Shown here: positions 10,871-19,142 of the stretch, piece by piece
How the letters are laid out: every line of letters begins with the position of its first letter
Numbering within the stretch: the stretch's first letter is position 1
NCBI RefSeq assembly: GCF_030499515.1
Contig: NZ_JASTWJ010000001.1
Location: 7,544,001 to 7,608,000, forward strand
DNA length: 64,000 nucleotides
Direction of reading: 5' to 3'
Source: Streptomyces sp. DT2A-34
GTDB taxonomy: Bacteria; Actinomycetota; Actinomycetes; Streptomycetales; Streptomycetaceae
Program-made: the position numbers and the translations under genes
The notes under the pieces: generated by a model
Database searches by the model: none
The model's input: the letters and a program-made list of their open reading frames with translations, nothing else
Told to the model about the DNA's origin: nothing

Positions 10871-10978
10871 CCCCAGGGGCGCTGCCCCTTCGACCCCGCC
10901 CTCCTGGGGGCCTGCGGCCCCCAGACCCTCGCTTCGGCCCTGAACGGGCCTCGTCCTCAAACGCAGGACGGGCTGGGT
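10871..10978 (+). terminator. Multi-hairpin intergenic element acting as terminator
   Basis: Three perfect stem-loops follow each other: CTGGGGGCC-TGC-GGCCCCCAG (10904-10924), GGCCC-TGAAC-GGGCC (10936-10950) and CGTCCT-N7-AGGACG (10952-10970), after a shorter GGGGC/GCCCC pair. The right half (CTGAACGGGCCTCGTCCTC onward) resembles a repeat often seen after Streptomyces genes. It probably terminates the SRPBCC transcript. Confidence 0.6.
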
Positions 10979-11029
10979 GGGGCGGACGGTACTTGTCGGT
11001 GGCCGTCGATCACCCGGCCCACGCACCCG

Positions 11030-11641
11030 GCCGCTCAGCCATGTCGCCCGGCTGCGGGAGCTGCACTGGGCAGTGCTGCCCGGCCGCTCCCGGCGGTAGT
11101 AGCCGCACCTGGCTGTGGTGCCCGGCCGAGCCGCCCAGCCGCGATAGCCGCACTTGGCTGTGGTGCTCGGCGGTGGCGTCAGGCCGCGGCAGCGTGCGCC
11201 TGGCTGCTCGGCGGTGGCGTCAGGCCGCGGCAGTATGTACTTGGCTGTGGTGCTCGGCGGTGGCGTCAGGCCGCGGCAGCATGCGCCTGGCCGTGGTGCC
11301 CGGCCGAGCCGCCCAGCCGCGGTAGCCGCCCGCCGCCGTGAGGTCCAGCCATGTCGCCCAGCCGCGGTAGGCGCCCGCCGCCGTTTCGGGTTGGTCTTCG
11401 GGAAGTTGTCGTTCATCGCCTCGGCAACCTCGTTGGTCGCCTTGGTCCAGATCGCGATGAGCTCCTGCGTGCGCTCGTCCTTGGTGATCAGACCGGCGTC
11501 CAGTCATGTCGTCAAGCCGCGGTAGCCGCACCCGGCCGTGGCACTCAGCCGAGCCGCCCAGCCACAGCGGCAGCCGCACGTGGCCGTGGCGCCCAGCCAT
11601 ACCACCCAGCCGCGGGCAATCGTGCCGCCCAGGGCGGCACG
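11030..11641. repeat. Degenerate GC-rich tandem array, no gene
   Basis: About 600 bases are built from variants of two short units. One 28-mer beginning GCTCGGCGGTGGCGTC occurs three times exactly (11165, 11206, 11252). A second unit, CCGGCCGAGCCGCCCAGCCG, occurs at 11122-11141 and 11300-11319, with decayed relatives near 11355, 11515 and 11545. The reading frames that cross it have low-complexity products. A 9-bp hairpin (11621-11641) closes the array. The fragment of rpoC at 11387 lies inside it. There is no cas gene, and the gaps between the exact copies (13 and 18 bases) are too short for CRISPR spacers. Confidence 0.75.
11387..11500 (-). pseudogene. rpoC: 114-nt fragment of rpoC (RNA polymerase beta' subunit)
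   Basis: Read on the minus strand, 38 codons encode [20 protein letters not shown] and continue to [11 protein letters not shown]. This is the segment of actinobacterial beta' just before the MMxxSGARGN region; E. coli beta' has the parallel stretch AGLVTAGERYNKVIDIW. Similarity stops abruptly on both sides (after TNP the next codons belong to the array; before DAG the array resumes). Third positions are 36/38 G or C and no codon is broken, so decay is not visible. No start or ribosome site is present and the piece cannot make a functional subunit. Confidence 0.72.
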
Positions 11642-11758
11642 GGTGGGCGCGGGCGGCACCCCGTCAGCGCCGGGATGCGCGACCCACCCCCGGCCCAGCC
11701 TCCACGCCGCGCACCTGCCGATCGGGCTGAACGCTGGCGTCCGTTACCGTTCACCCCC

Positions 11759-12937
11759 ATGCGCACGATCCTGATCACGGGCCCTGGCGGCAGCGGCCGT
11801 ACCACCGTCGCCGCCGCCACCGCGCTGGCGGCGGCGAACCACGGCACCCGCACCCTCGTCCTGAGCGCCGACCGCACCGACACCCTCGGTGCCGCACTCG
11901 GCGTGACCACCGGCGCGACCCCCGCCCGGGTCACCGACACCCTCACCGCATGGCGCCCCGACGCCGCCACCGGCTTCCGGGACGACCTCGCCGCCTTCCA
12001 GGAACGTGCCGCCGCGGCCCTCGACCTCCTAGGCGCCTCCCGGCTCGACCCGGACGAAGTCACCCCCCTCCCCGGTGCCGAGGAGCTCGCGCTGCTCCGT
12101 GCCCTGCGGGACGCCGCCCTCGCCGAGGCCCACGACCTCCTGGTGGTCGACCTCCCGGCCACCCCGCACGCCCTCGCCCTGCTCTCGCTTCCCGAGGAAC
12201 TGCGCCGCTACCTGCGTCGGCTGCTCCCGTCCGAGCGGCAGGCGGCCAGGGCCCTGCGGCCCGTGCTGGGGCGGCTGGCCGGTGTTCCGATGCCGGCGGA
12301 GTGGCTGTACGAGACCGCGGCCCGCTGGGACGTCGAGCTCGCCGCCGTCGAGGCCGTGGTCGCCGACCGCGACACCGTCGTACGGCTGGTCGCCGAGCCC
12401 GGTCCGGGCGGTGCCGACGCGGTGCGGGCTGCCACCCTCGCCCTCGCCCTGCGGGGCCTGCGCCCCGACCTGCTGGTCGCCAACCGGGTCCTGCCGGAGG
12501 CGGAGGCGCCGGCGGACAGCTGGCTCGCCGGCCCCGTCGCCCAGCAGCGCAAGGTTCTGGAGGAGTGGGGGGAGGAGGACCACGACGTCCACCACATCGC
12601 GCATCTCGGGCGCGACCCGCGTGGCGTCGACGACCTCGCCGCGCTCGCCGTGCCCGCCGTCAACGACACCTCGTCCACGGTCGAGTGGCCCGTCACCGAC
12701 CGCCTCGCCGAGGACGGCGTCCTCGTCTGGGCCGTCCCGCTGCCCGGCGCCGTACGCGACGAGCTCGACCTCGTCCGGCGCGGCGACGAAGTCGTCGTCA
12801 CCGCGGGACAGTTCCGGCGTATCGTGCCCCTGCCGTCCGCCCTGCGCCGGTGCGGTGTGGACGGGGCCGCGCTGCGCGACGGCGAGCTGCGGATCCGGTT
12901 CGCGCCGGATCCGGAACTCTGGCCGCGGACCCGGTGA
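11759..12937 (+). CDS. ArsA/anion-transporting-ATPase-like protein with altered P-loop
   Basis: A 392-residue protein. Its N-terminal ITGPGGSGRTTVAAATALAA sits where ArsA/MinD-type ATPases have the deviant Walker A KGGxGKT, but both lysines are replaced (Pro and Arg). The downstream DLLVVDLPATPHALALL corresponds to the DTAPTGHTLRLL switch of ArsA. Nucleotide binding may therefore be weak or different. The ATG at 11759 follows TACCGT by about 12 bases, with no Shine-Dalgarno, so it may be leaderless; the long upstream frame runs through the repeat array and is not coding. By order it is the Rv2184c counterpart. The function is unknown. Confidence 0.8.
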   Translation: MRTILITGPGGSGRTTVAAATALAAANHGTRTLVLSADRTDTLGAALGVTTGATPARVTDTLTAWRPDAATGFRDDLAAFQERAAAALDLLGASRLDPDEVTPLPGAEELALLRALRDAALAEAHDLLVVDLPATPHALALLSLPEELRRYLRRLLPSERQAARALRPVLGRLAGVPMPAEWLYETAARWDVELAAVEAVVADRDTVVRLVAEPGPGGADAVRAATLALALRGLRPDLLVANRVLPEAEAPADSWLAGPVAQQRKVLEEWGEEDHDVHHIAHLGRDPRGVDDLAALAVPAVNDTSSTVEWPVTDRLAEDGVLVWAVPLPGAVRDELDLVRRGDEVVVTAGQFRRIVPLPSALRRCGVDGAALRDGELRIRFAPDPELWPRTR

Positions 12938-12994
12938 AGCAGGTACGCCCGTTCGGGTAACGTCGTAGAGACGAACCGTAGTCAGGAGTCCGTC

Positions 12995-13494
12995 ATGAGC
13001 GAAGAGCTCCCCCGTCCGACGCCGGAGAGCACGAGGCGATCGACGAGGTACGGGCCGACGAGGTGCGGGCGAGCGACGCCGACGCCTGGGCGACCGCGTG
13101 CGCCGAGGACCTCGCGGCGGAGAAGGCCCGCCGCCGCGCCCAGCACGGCCCGCCGCCGGGCTCGGCCGCCGAGGAACTGCGCAAGCTCGTCGACACCGTC
13201 GCGGACAAGCTGTCCACCCTCCAGTCCCCGCTGCTCGGCGCGGTCGCCGGACCCGCCGCCCAGCAGGTGGTCAAGCAGGTCGTGGAACAGGCCAAGGCCG
13301 CCGTCGAGCCGGTCATCGAGCGCAACCCGGACGTCTTCGACCACCTGGCCGCGGCGGGCACCGAACTCCTCGCCGCCTACCGCTCCGCCGTCCAGGCCCA
13401 GGAACGGCGCTGGACCACCGGGGACCAGGATCTCGACGAGCGCCGCGACCGGGGCGACGACGCCGGTCCCGGCGAACGCATCGACCTGGACTGA
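12995..13494 (+). CDS. Small conserved actinobacterial protein upstream of glkA, apparent frameshift near the 5' end
   Basis: The ATG at 12995 has AGGAG six bases upstream, but its frame soon leaves the coding frame. The coding frame, judged by third-base GC, runs from about 13010 to 13494 and includes DADAWATACAEDLAAEKARR and an amphipathic helical tail ending GERIDLD. Adding one C to the C5 run at 13008-13012 joins the two parts as MSEELPPSDAGEHEAIDEVR. Without it, only a GTG at 13063 with no ribosome site could start a 143-residue product. The position before glkA corresponds, from memory, to SCO2127 and to Rv2183c; possibly a DUF5304 protein. The function is not assigned. Confidence 0.65.
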
Positions 13495-13542
13495 AGGCCC
13501 GCGACCACCCCTCAGCCGGGCTGCCCAGCGGGCGGACGACGG

Positions 13543-13560
13543 GGCCCTGACGGCAGGGCC
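13543..13560 (+). terminator. Short hairpin between the small gene and glkA
   Basis: A perfect GGCCCTG-ACGG-CAGGGCC stem-loop lies 49 bases after the upstream stop and just before TACCGT (13565), a likely glkA -10 box. It has no T-run, so it may only slow polymerase. Confidence 0.45.
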
Positions 13561-13607
13561 TCGGGTACCGTTGGCCGTAGCGGGGCTCGACCGAAACTGA
13601 GGGATTC

Positions 13608-14561
13608 ATGGGACTCACCATCGGCGTCGACATCGGCGGCACGAAGATCGCGGCCGGCGTGGTCGATGAGGAAGGCAACATCCTCTCGACCCACAAGGTG
13701 CCGACCCCGGGCACGCCCGAGGGCATCGTGGACGCCATCGCCTCCGCGGTGGAGGGCGCGCGCGCCGGACACGAGATCGTCGGCGTGGGCATCGGTGCCG
13801 CCGGATACGTCAACCGTCAGCGTTCCGAGGTCTACTTCGCCCCCAACATCGACTGGCGCAACGAGCCGCTGAAGGCGAAGGTCGAGGCCCGCGTGGGCCT
13901 CCCGGTCGTCGTCGAGAACGACGCCAACGCGGCCGCGTGGGGCGAGTACAAGTTCGGCGCGGGCAAGGGCCACCGCAACGTCATCTGCATCACGCTCGGC
14001 ACCGGCCTCGGCGGCGGCATCATCATCGGCAACAAACTGCGGCGCGGGCACTACGGCGTGGCCGCCGAGTTCGGCCACATCCGCATGGTGCCGGACGGCC
14101 TGATGTGCGGCTGCGGCTCGCAGGGCTGCTGGGAGCAGTACGCCTCCGGGCGCGCCCTCGTCAGATACGCCAAGCAGCGCGCCAACGCCACCCCCGAGAA
14201 CGCCGAGATCCTCCTCGGCATGGGCGACGGCACCCCCGACGGCATCGAGGGCAAGCACATCTCGATGGCCGCCCGCCAGGGCGACCCGGTCGCCGTCGAC
14301 TCCTACCGCGAACTCGCCCGCTGGGCCGGCGCGGGCCTCGCCGACCTGGCCTCCCTCTTCGACCCGTCCGCCTTCATCGTCGGCGGCGGCCTCTCCGACG
14401 AGGGGGAACTGGTCCTCGACCCGATCCGCAAGTCCTACAAGCGCTGGCTGGTGGGCGGCAACTGGCGCCCGGTGGCGGATGTCATCGCCGCCCAGTTGGG
14501 CAACAAGGCGGGCCTGGTGGGCGCGGCCGACCTGGCCCGGGAGCCGGATCCGATCATGTAA
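13608..14561 (+). CDS. glkA: ROK-family glucokinase
   Basis: A 317-residue ATP-dependent glucose kinase, the first step of glycolysis and, in Streptomyces, a central element of glucose repression. The phosphate-binding GVDIGGTKIAAGVVDEEG opens the protein; VVENDANAAAWGEYKFG carries the catalytic Asp; the ROK zinc motif is CGCGSQGCWEQ. Length and order match S. coelicolor GlkA (SCO2126). GAGG precedes the ATG. The gene has its own putative -10 box after a hairpin, so it need not depend on the upstream gene. Confidence 0.93.
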   Translation: MGLTIGVDIGGTKIAAGVVDEEGNILSTHKVPTPGTPEGIVDAIASAVEGARAGHEIVGVGIGAAGYVNRQRSEVYFAPNIDWRNEPLKAKVEARVGLPVVVENDANAAAWGEYKFGAGKGHRNVICITLGTGLGGGIIIGNKLRRGHYGVAAEFGHIRMVPDGLMCGCGSQGCWEQYASGRALVRYAKQRANATPENAEILLGMGDGTPDGIEGKHISMAARQGDPVAVDSYRELARWAGAGLADLASLFDPSAFIVGGGLSDEGELVLDPIRKSYKRWLVGGNWRPVADVIAAQLGNKAGLVGAADLAREPDPIM

Positions 14562-14597
14562 GGGCCGCTTTTCGGCATACGGCGACTGCGACGCCCT

Positions 14598-14665
14598 CAG
14601 GGGCGCGGGGAACTGCGCGACAAGCCACACACAACCGGAAGTCGCCCAGAAACCTCGCGCCCCTG
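14598..14665 (+). repeat. Interspersed intergenic hairpin element, copy 2
   Basis: CAGGGGCGCG (14598-14607) and its exact complement CGCGCCCCTG (14656-14665) flank a 48-base centre that begins GGGAACTGCGCGACAAGCCA and matches the element at 5588. It lies between glkA and the EEP gene, and could fold into one long hairpin that ends the glkA message. Confidence 0.65.
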
Positions 14666-14709
14666 GCTATCAGGCGCCCCAAAGCCCGGGCCCGGCTAGA
14701 TTGACCCGC

Positions 14710-15477
14710 ATGGAGACGTCCCCCTCGCCGCTCCCCACCTCCCGTACTGAGCCCGACGGTTCAGCCGTCATCCGCGTCCTCAGCTACAACATCCGCTCGA
14801 TGCGCGACGACACCTCCGCCCTCGCCCGCGTCATCAGCGCCTGCGACCCCGACCTGGTCCTCGTCCAGGAAGCCCCCCGCTTCTTCCGCTGGCGCAAGAA
14901 GCTCTCCCGCCTGGCCCGCGCAGCGAACCTCGTCATCCTCACCGGCGGCGCCACAGCAGCGGGACCAGCCATCCTGTGCAACCTGCGGGCAACGGTCGAA
15001 CGCACGGAAGACGTCCTTCTCCCCCTCACCCCCGGCCTCCACAGGCGCGGCTTCGCCACGGCAGTGGTCCGGTTCGGCGACGCCCGCCTCGGCGTCCTCA
15101 GCTGCCACCTCAGCCTGCAGAAGGACGAGCGCTACGAACAGGGCGGCATGCTGCTCGACCGGCTCGCCGCGATGGGCGTGGAGCACGCCGTCGCGGGCGG
15201 CGACCTGAACGAACGCCCCGCAGGCCGCACCTTCCTCCGGTTGGCCGACGGCCTCCAGGACTGCTGGGTCACCGCCCCCTGGGGCACCGAGTACACCTCG
15301 ACCCCGGTCGACCCCCACCAGCGCATCGACGCGATCTTCGCCACCAAGGGCATCGAGGTACTCGGCTGCGGAGTCCCCGTGGGCCTCCCCGGCGTGACGG
15401 AGACAGACCTGAGGGCGGCCACGGACCACCTTCCGGTCCTGGCCGCCCTCAGAATTCCAGCGCTTCGGACGACTTAG
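14710..15477 (+). CDS. Endonuclease/exonuclease/phosphatase (EEP) family protein
   Basis: A 255-residue protein with the EEP-fold motifs in order: VLSYNIRSM, VLVQEAP (metal-binding Glu), CHLSLQ, GDLNERPAGRTF and the C-terminal TDHLPVLAAL with its Asp-His pair. The fold acts on DNA, RNA or phosphoesters; the substrate is not evident and no signal peptide is seen. The ATG at 14710 follows TAGATT (14697-14702) by 7 bases with no Shine-Dalgarno, suggesting a leaderless message. Its stop codon overlaps that of the convergent membrane-protein gene. Confidence 0.8.
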   Translation: METSPSPLPTSRTEPDGSAVIRVLSYNIRSMRDDTSALARVISACDPDLVLVQEAPRFFRWRKKLSRLARAANLVILTGGATAAGPAILCNLRATVERTEDVLLPLTPGLHRRGFATAVVRFGDARLGVLSCHLSLQKDERYEQGGMLLDRLAAMGVEHAVAGGDLNERPAGRTFLRLADGLQDCWVTAPWGTEYTSTPVDPHQRIDAIFATKGIEVLGCGVPVGLPGVTETDLRAATDHLPVLAALRIPALRTT

Positions 15478-16130
15478 ACGACGGCTCCCCGGCCCGGGTC
15501 GTCGTCCTCGTCGTCATCCGTCTTCATCCGCATCACCAGCGTGGCGAACCCACCCAGGAACCCGCCGATGCCGAGCGTCGCCAGCCACCACGTCATGTCC
15601 CAGCTGAGCAGCACGGCGAGCAGCAGCAGGATCGGCCCGCCGATCAACGCGAGCCAGGCGAACTTCGCGGTCGGGTCGGCGGCGGGCAGCGGTGGCGGCT
15701 CCGGCGGGACGAAATGGCCCTCGTCGTCGGCGTCGAAGTCGTCCTCGGCCGGCTCGGGCACGCTGTAGTCGCGCGGGCCGACGCCGGGGGCGAAGGAGAC
15801 GGAGCTGCCCAGCGGCTTGGAGGGCTTGTCCTCCCGGTCCCCCTGGGGCTCGTCCGCCTGCTTGGTCTTCGTGCCCTTGTCGTGGTCCTTGTCGCTCTTG
15901 GGCTCGCCGTCCGTCCCGCCGCTCGCCTCGTCGTTCGTGTCGGTCTCCAGCAGCGCCAGGTCCTCGACCGACTTGAACGGCTTCGAACCCGGCGGGTCCG
16001 GCGGCTCGTCGCCGTACCCGGCGACGATGGCGGCCCAGGCGGCGTCCTCGTCGAACGGGACGTGCTGCTCTTCCGGCTCGCGATCGTCGCGGTCCTCGCG
16101 CCTTTCGCGGTCGGAGTCGTGCTCAGCCAC
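15474..16130 (-). CDS. Acidic membrane protein with C-terminal two-helix anchor
   Basis: A 218-residue protein. The first about 155 residues are charged and Pro-rich (Asp/Glu/Arg clusters, DKDHDKGTKTKQ) and probably disordered; two hydrophobic helices (FAWLALIGGPILLLLAVLLS and a second after WDMTWW) follow, then a short acidic tail. GTG at 16130 overlaps the stop of the upstream esterase gene (GTGGCTGA), so translation is probably coupled. The family is conserved in Streptomyces but the function is unknown to me. Confidence 0.75.
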   Translation of the reverse strand: MAEHDSDRERREDRDDREPEEQHVPFDEDAAWAAIVAGYGDEPPDPPGSKPFKSVEDLALLETDTNDEASGGTDGEPKSDKDHDKGTKTKQADEPQGDREDKPSKPLGSSVSFAPGVGPRDYSVPEPAEDDFDADDEGHFVPPEPPPLPAADPTAKFAWLALIGGPILLLLAVLLSWDMTWWLATLGIGGFLGGFATLVMRMKTDDDEDDDPGRGAVV

Positions 16131-16902
16131 GTGCGGTCGTCCCTTCTCTGCCGACGCCGGTTGCGAGCCGGTCGATGAAGCCGATGCTCTCCTCGAAGAT
16201 CCGGTCCGCGTCATGGTCCAACGTCGCCACGTGATAGCTCTGTTCCAGCACGACCTCCGTTACGTCCGTGGACGACACCCGGCTCAGTACCCGGGCCGAG
16301 TCCACCGGCGGCACGGTGTGGTCCTGTGCGCTGCGCAGGAGCAGCAGCGGCTGGGTGACCTGCGGCAGCTCGCCGTCGACCAGGCGGAAGAAGTTCCGCA
16401 GGGAGTGGGCCGCGTGCAGCGGCACCCGGTCGTAGCCGATCTCGATGCCGCCCTCCTTCGCGATGTCGCCCGCGATTCCCGGCACCGTGCGGACGAAGTG
16501 GCGGGACACCGGGAGGGTGTACGCGTACAGGCCGTGCACTTTGTTCGCCGGGTTGACGACCATGACGCCGGCGACGTGCTCCCCGTGCTTCGCGGCGAGC
16601 CGCAGTGCCAGGGCCCCGCCCATGGACAGGCCGGCGACGAAGATCCGCTCGCAGCGGTCACGGAGGTTGCGCAGCTCGCGGTCCACCTCGGCGTACCAGT
16701 CCTGCCAGCCGGTGAGCCGCATGTCCTCCCAGCGGGTGCCGTGGCCCGGCAGCAGCGGCAGCGAGACGGTGAGCCCGCGCTCGCCGAGATACTCCGCCCA
16801 GGGGCGCAGCGACTGGGGGGAACCGGTGAAGCCATGGCAGAGCAGAACCCCGATCTCCCCGCCCTCATGGCGGTACGGCTCGGCTCCAGGAAGGACCGGC
16901 AC
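16123..16902 (-). CDS. Alpha/beta-hydrolase, carboxylesterase/monoacylglycerol-lipase type
   Basis: A 259-residue hydrolase from GTG 16902, which has AGGAG 8 bases upstream; the longer frame adds a Ser/Arg-rich stretch without family features. The oxyanion-hole region is LLCHGFTGSP, the nucleophile elbow GLSMGG, the acid Asp in SAQDHTVPP and the His in QSYHVATLDHD, a complete triad. It resembles Est30-like esterases acting on short or medium acyl chains. It is divergent from a PlsC-type acyltransferase gene, so a role in lipid turnover is plausible but inferred. Confidence 0.83.
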   Translation of the reverse strand: MPVLPGAEPYRHEGGEIGVLLCHGFTGSPQSLRPWAEYLGERGLTVSLPLLPGHGTRWEDMRLTGWQDWYAEVDRELRNLRDRCERIFVAGLSMGGALALRLAAKHGEHVAGVMVVNPANKVHGLYAYTLPVSRHFVRTVPGIAGDIAKEGGIEIGYDRVPLHAAHSLRNFFRLVDGELPQVTQPLLLLRSAQDHTVPPVDSARVLSRVSSTDVTEVVLEQSYHVATLDHDADRIFEESIGFIDRLATGVGREGTTARG

Positions 16903-17053
16903 CTTACGGTCTCCTGTTCGTGAGAAGGACGGACATGACGGATATGAACGAGAGGAACGACATGAACCCACGCGGCGGAGCCGCATATCGATACAGCCAG
17001 GTGTGCTTCACCGTACGCGACCGTACTGACACCGACCAGGGCCGTCGGACTCT

Positions 17054-17081
17054 TTGACAGTGGCCCGGGTTAAGGTCTGAT
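17054..17081 (+). promoter_or_regulatory. Promoter of the acyltransferase gene
   Basis: TTGACA (17054-17059), a 16-base spacer and TCTGAT (17076-17081) stand 24 bases before the start codon. An overlapping TAAGGT at 17071 could be an alternative -10 box but has no -35 at normal distance. Confidence 0.45.
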
Positions 17082-17104
17082 CGACAGACACAGGAGGCAC
17101 TCGG

Positions 17105-17869
17105 TTGTTGTACGGCGCGATGAAGGTGGCCATCGGGGGACCGTTGAAGGTCGCTTTCAGGCCCTGGGTGGAGGGGCTGGAGAACATTCCCGCCGAGGGC
17201 CCCGCGATCCTGGCGAGCAACCACCTCTCCTTCTCGGACTCGTTCTTCCTGCCGGCGGTCCTCGACCGCAAGGTGACCTTCATCGCGAAGGCCGAGTACT
17301 TCACGACCCCCGGCGTCAAAGGCCGGATGACGGCCGCGTTCTTCAAGGGTGTCGGCCAGCTGCCCGTGGACCGCTCCGGGGGGCGCGGCGCGGGCGAGGC
17401 GGCCATCAAGAGCGGCATAGAGGTCCTCGAACGCGGTGAGCTGTTCGGCATCTATCCGGAGGGCACGCGCTCGCCCGACGGCCGGCTCTACCGGGGCAAG
17501 CCCGGCGGCCTCGCGCGCGTGGCGCTCGCCACCGGAGCTCCGGTCATCCCGGTCGCCATGATCGACACGGAGAAGATCCAGCCGCCGGGCCAGGTCATGC
17601 CCAAGCTCATGCGGCCGGGCATCCGGATCGGCAAGCCCCTGGACTTCCGCCGGTACCAGGGCATGGAGCACGACCGTTTCGTGCTGCGCGCGCTGACCGA
17701 CGAAGTCATGTACGAGATCATGAAGCTCTCCGGCCAGGAGTACGTCGACATGTACGCGACCGCCGCCAAGCGGCAGATCGCGGAGGCGGCGAAGGCCGAG
17801 AAGGAACAGGCGAAGAAGGAACAGGCGAAGAAGACGAAGAAGGCGGACGAGGAGCGTTCGGGGGCGTAG
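17105..17869 (+). CDS. 1-acyl-sn-glycerol-3-phosphate acyltransferase (PlsC-type)
   Basis: A 254-residue membrane-associated acyltransferase of phospholipid synthesis. The catalytic NHLSFSD (NHxxxxD box), the glycerol-phosphate-binding YPEGTRSPDG and a VIPVAM block are present in the usual order. The Lys/Glu-rich tail after residue 225 is probably coiled and cytosolic. Starts are TTG 17105 or TTG 17108; AGGAGG lies 7 or 10 bases upstream, favouring 17105. By order it is the Rv2182c counterpart. The next gene, macS, begins 43 bases later, so they may share a transcript. Confidence 0.87.
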   Translation: MLYGAMKVAIGGPLKVAFRPWVEGLENIPAEGPAILASNHLSFSDSFFLPAVLDRKVTFIAKAEYFTTPGVKGRMTAAFFKGVGQLPVDRSGGRGAGEAAIKSGIEVLERGELFGIYPEGTRSPDGRLYRGKPGGLARVALATGAPVIPVAMIDTEKIQPPGQVMPKLMRPGIRIGKPLDFRRYQGMEHDRFVLRALTDEVMYEIMKLSGQEYVDMYATAAKRQIAEAAKAEKEQAKKEQAKKTKKADEERSGA

Positions 17870-17912
17870 GCAGGGCAGTCTGGGCGAGCGATTCGAAAAC
17901 AGGGGTGGGGGA

Positions 17913-19142
17913 ATGGCCAAGCGCGAGCGGGTCATGAGGATGTCCGTCGAGCAGCCGCTGTGGCGCGCGCTCGCCGGGTACCGGGTGCTGACCATGGTCT
18001 ACGCGATCGGGCTCTTCATCAGCGCCCACGACGAGATCGCGCGCCCCGGGGTGGCCATCGCCTACCTCGCCGTACTGGCCGTCTGGACCCTGGCCAGCCT
18101 GCCCAAGGTCGCGAACGCCGCGAGCTGCACCAAGCGCTTCCTCGTCGTGGACCTCACCGTCGCCCTGGTCGGCATCCTGCTCACCCGGCTCGCCGAGACG
18201 CCCGAGCGGATCGACGCCGGAGCCCCGACCCTGCCGTCGATATGGACCGGGGGCGCCGTGCTGGCGTTCGCCATCAAGGGCGGCTGGCGCTGGGCCGCCT
18301 TCGCCTCCACGCTGGTCGCCGCCGCCAACCTGATCGAGCGCTCCGGAGTGCCGACCCGCGACACCATCCACATGGTGCTGCTCGTGTGGATCGCCTCCAT
18401 CGCCATCGGCTACGTCGTCGAGGTCGCCCGCGCCTCCGAGCGCACCCTCGCCCGGGCCCTGGAGATCGAGGCGGCGACCTGTGAGCGGGAGCGGCTCGCC
18501 CGGGACATCCACGACAGCGTGCTCCAGGTGCTGGCGATGGTGCAGCGGCGGGGCGCCGTCATCGGCGGTGAGGCGGCCGAGCTGGGCCGGATGGCCGGCG
18601 AGCAGGAGGTGGCCCTGCGCACCCTGGTCTCCGGCGGCCTCGTACCCGTGTCGCGGGTGTCGGAGGACGCCGCCGAGGGGGCCCTCGTACGGGCCGTGGA
18701 CGAGCCGGACGACGCCGGCGGTCCCGTCGATCTGCGTGTGCTGCTCGCCGCGTACGCCGGCGCCAAGGTGAGTCTGGCCGAGCCCGGCGCGCCCGTGCCG
18801 CTGGCCCCGGCCGCCGCGCGGGAGCTGGCCGCGGCCGTGGGGGCCGCCCTGGACAACGTCCGTAAGCATGCGGGGGAGCACGCGCGTGCGTGGATCCTGG
18901 TCGAGGACGAGCCCGATGCGGTGATCGTCACCGTACGGGACGACGGCCCCGGCATCCCCGCGGGACGGCTCGCGCAGGCCGAGGGCGAGGGGCGGCTCGG
19001 CGTCGCCCTGTCGATCCGGGGGCGGCTGCGGGACCTCGGCGGCAGCGCCGAGCTGATCTCGGTGCCGGGGCAGGGCACGGAAGTGGAACTGAAAGTACCG
19101 AAGGACAGCAGCGCTTCACGGGGGAAGGCGGAGCAGCGATGA
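17913..19142 (+). CDS. macS: Membrane sensor histidine kinase MacS
   Basis: A 409-residue kinase with about five N-terminal hydrophobic helices (residues about 20-175), an extracytoplasmic loop region, and a HisKA_3-type dimerisation box RLARDIHDSVLQVLAMVQRR with the phospho-acceptor His. The ATPase has DDGPGIPAGRL and GLAL-like GVALSIRGRL. It autophosphorylates and passes phosphate to the response regulator encoded next, whose ATG overlaps this stop. Type and position next to pfkA match MacS (SCO2121), reported to affect morphogenesis and actinorhodin output in S. coelicolor. The signal sensed is unknown. Confidence 0.85.
   Translation: MAKRERVMRMSVEQPLWRALAGYRVLTMVYAIGLFISAHDEIARPGVAIAYLAVLAVWTLASLPKVANAASCTKRFLVVDLTVALVGILLTRLAETPERIDAGAPTLPSIWTGGAVLAFAIKGGWRWAAFASTLVAAANLIERSGVPTRDTIHMVLLVWIASIAIGYVVEVARASERTLARALEIEAATCERERLARDIHDSVLQVLAMVQRRGAVIGGEAAELGRMAGEQEVALRTLVSGGLVPVSRVSEDAAEGALVRAVDEPDDAGGPVDLRVLLAAYAGAKVSLAEPGAPVPLAPAAARELAAAVGAALDNVRKHAGEHARAWILVEDEPDAVIVTVRDDGPGIPAGRLAQAEGEGRLGVALSIRGRLRDLGGSAELISVPGQGTEVELKVPKDSSASRGKAEQR

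Noticed and set aside
11165..11279. Three exact 28-bp direct repeats resembling a CRISPR array
   Set aside because: Gaps are only 13 and 18 bases and related to the array itself, flanking units are degenerate, and no cas gene is present.
11351..11758. N-terminal extension of the ArsA-like frame through the repeat array
   Set aside because: The extension consists of repeat-derived Arg/Pro/Ala sequence; the family N-terminus begins at 11759 just after a -10 box.
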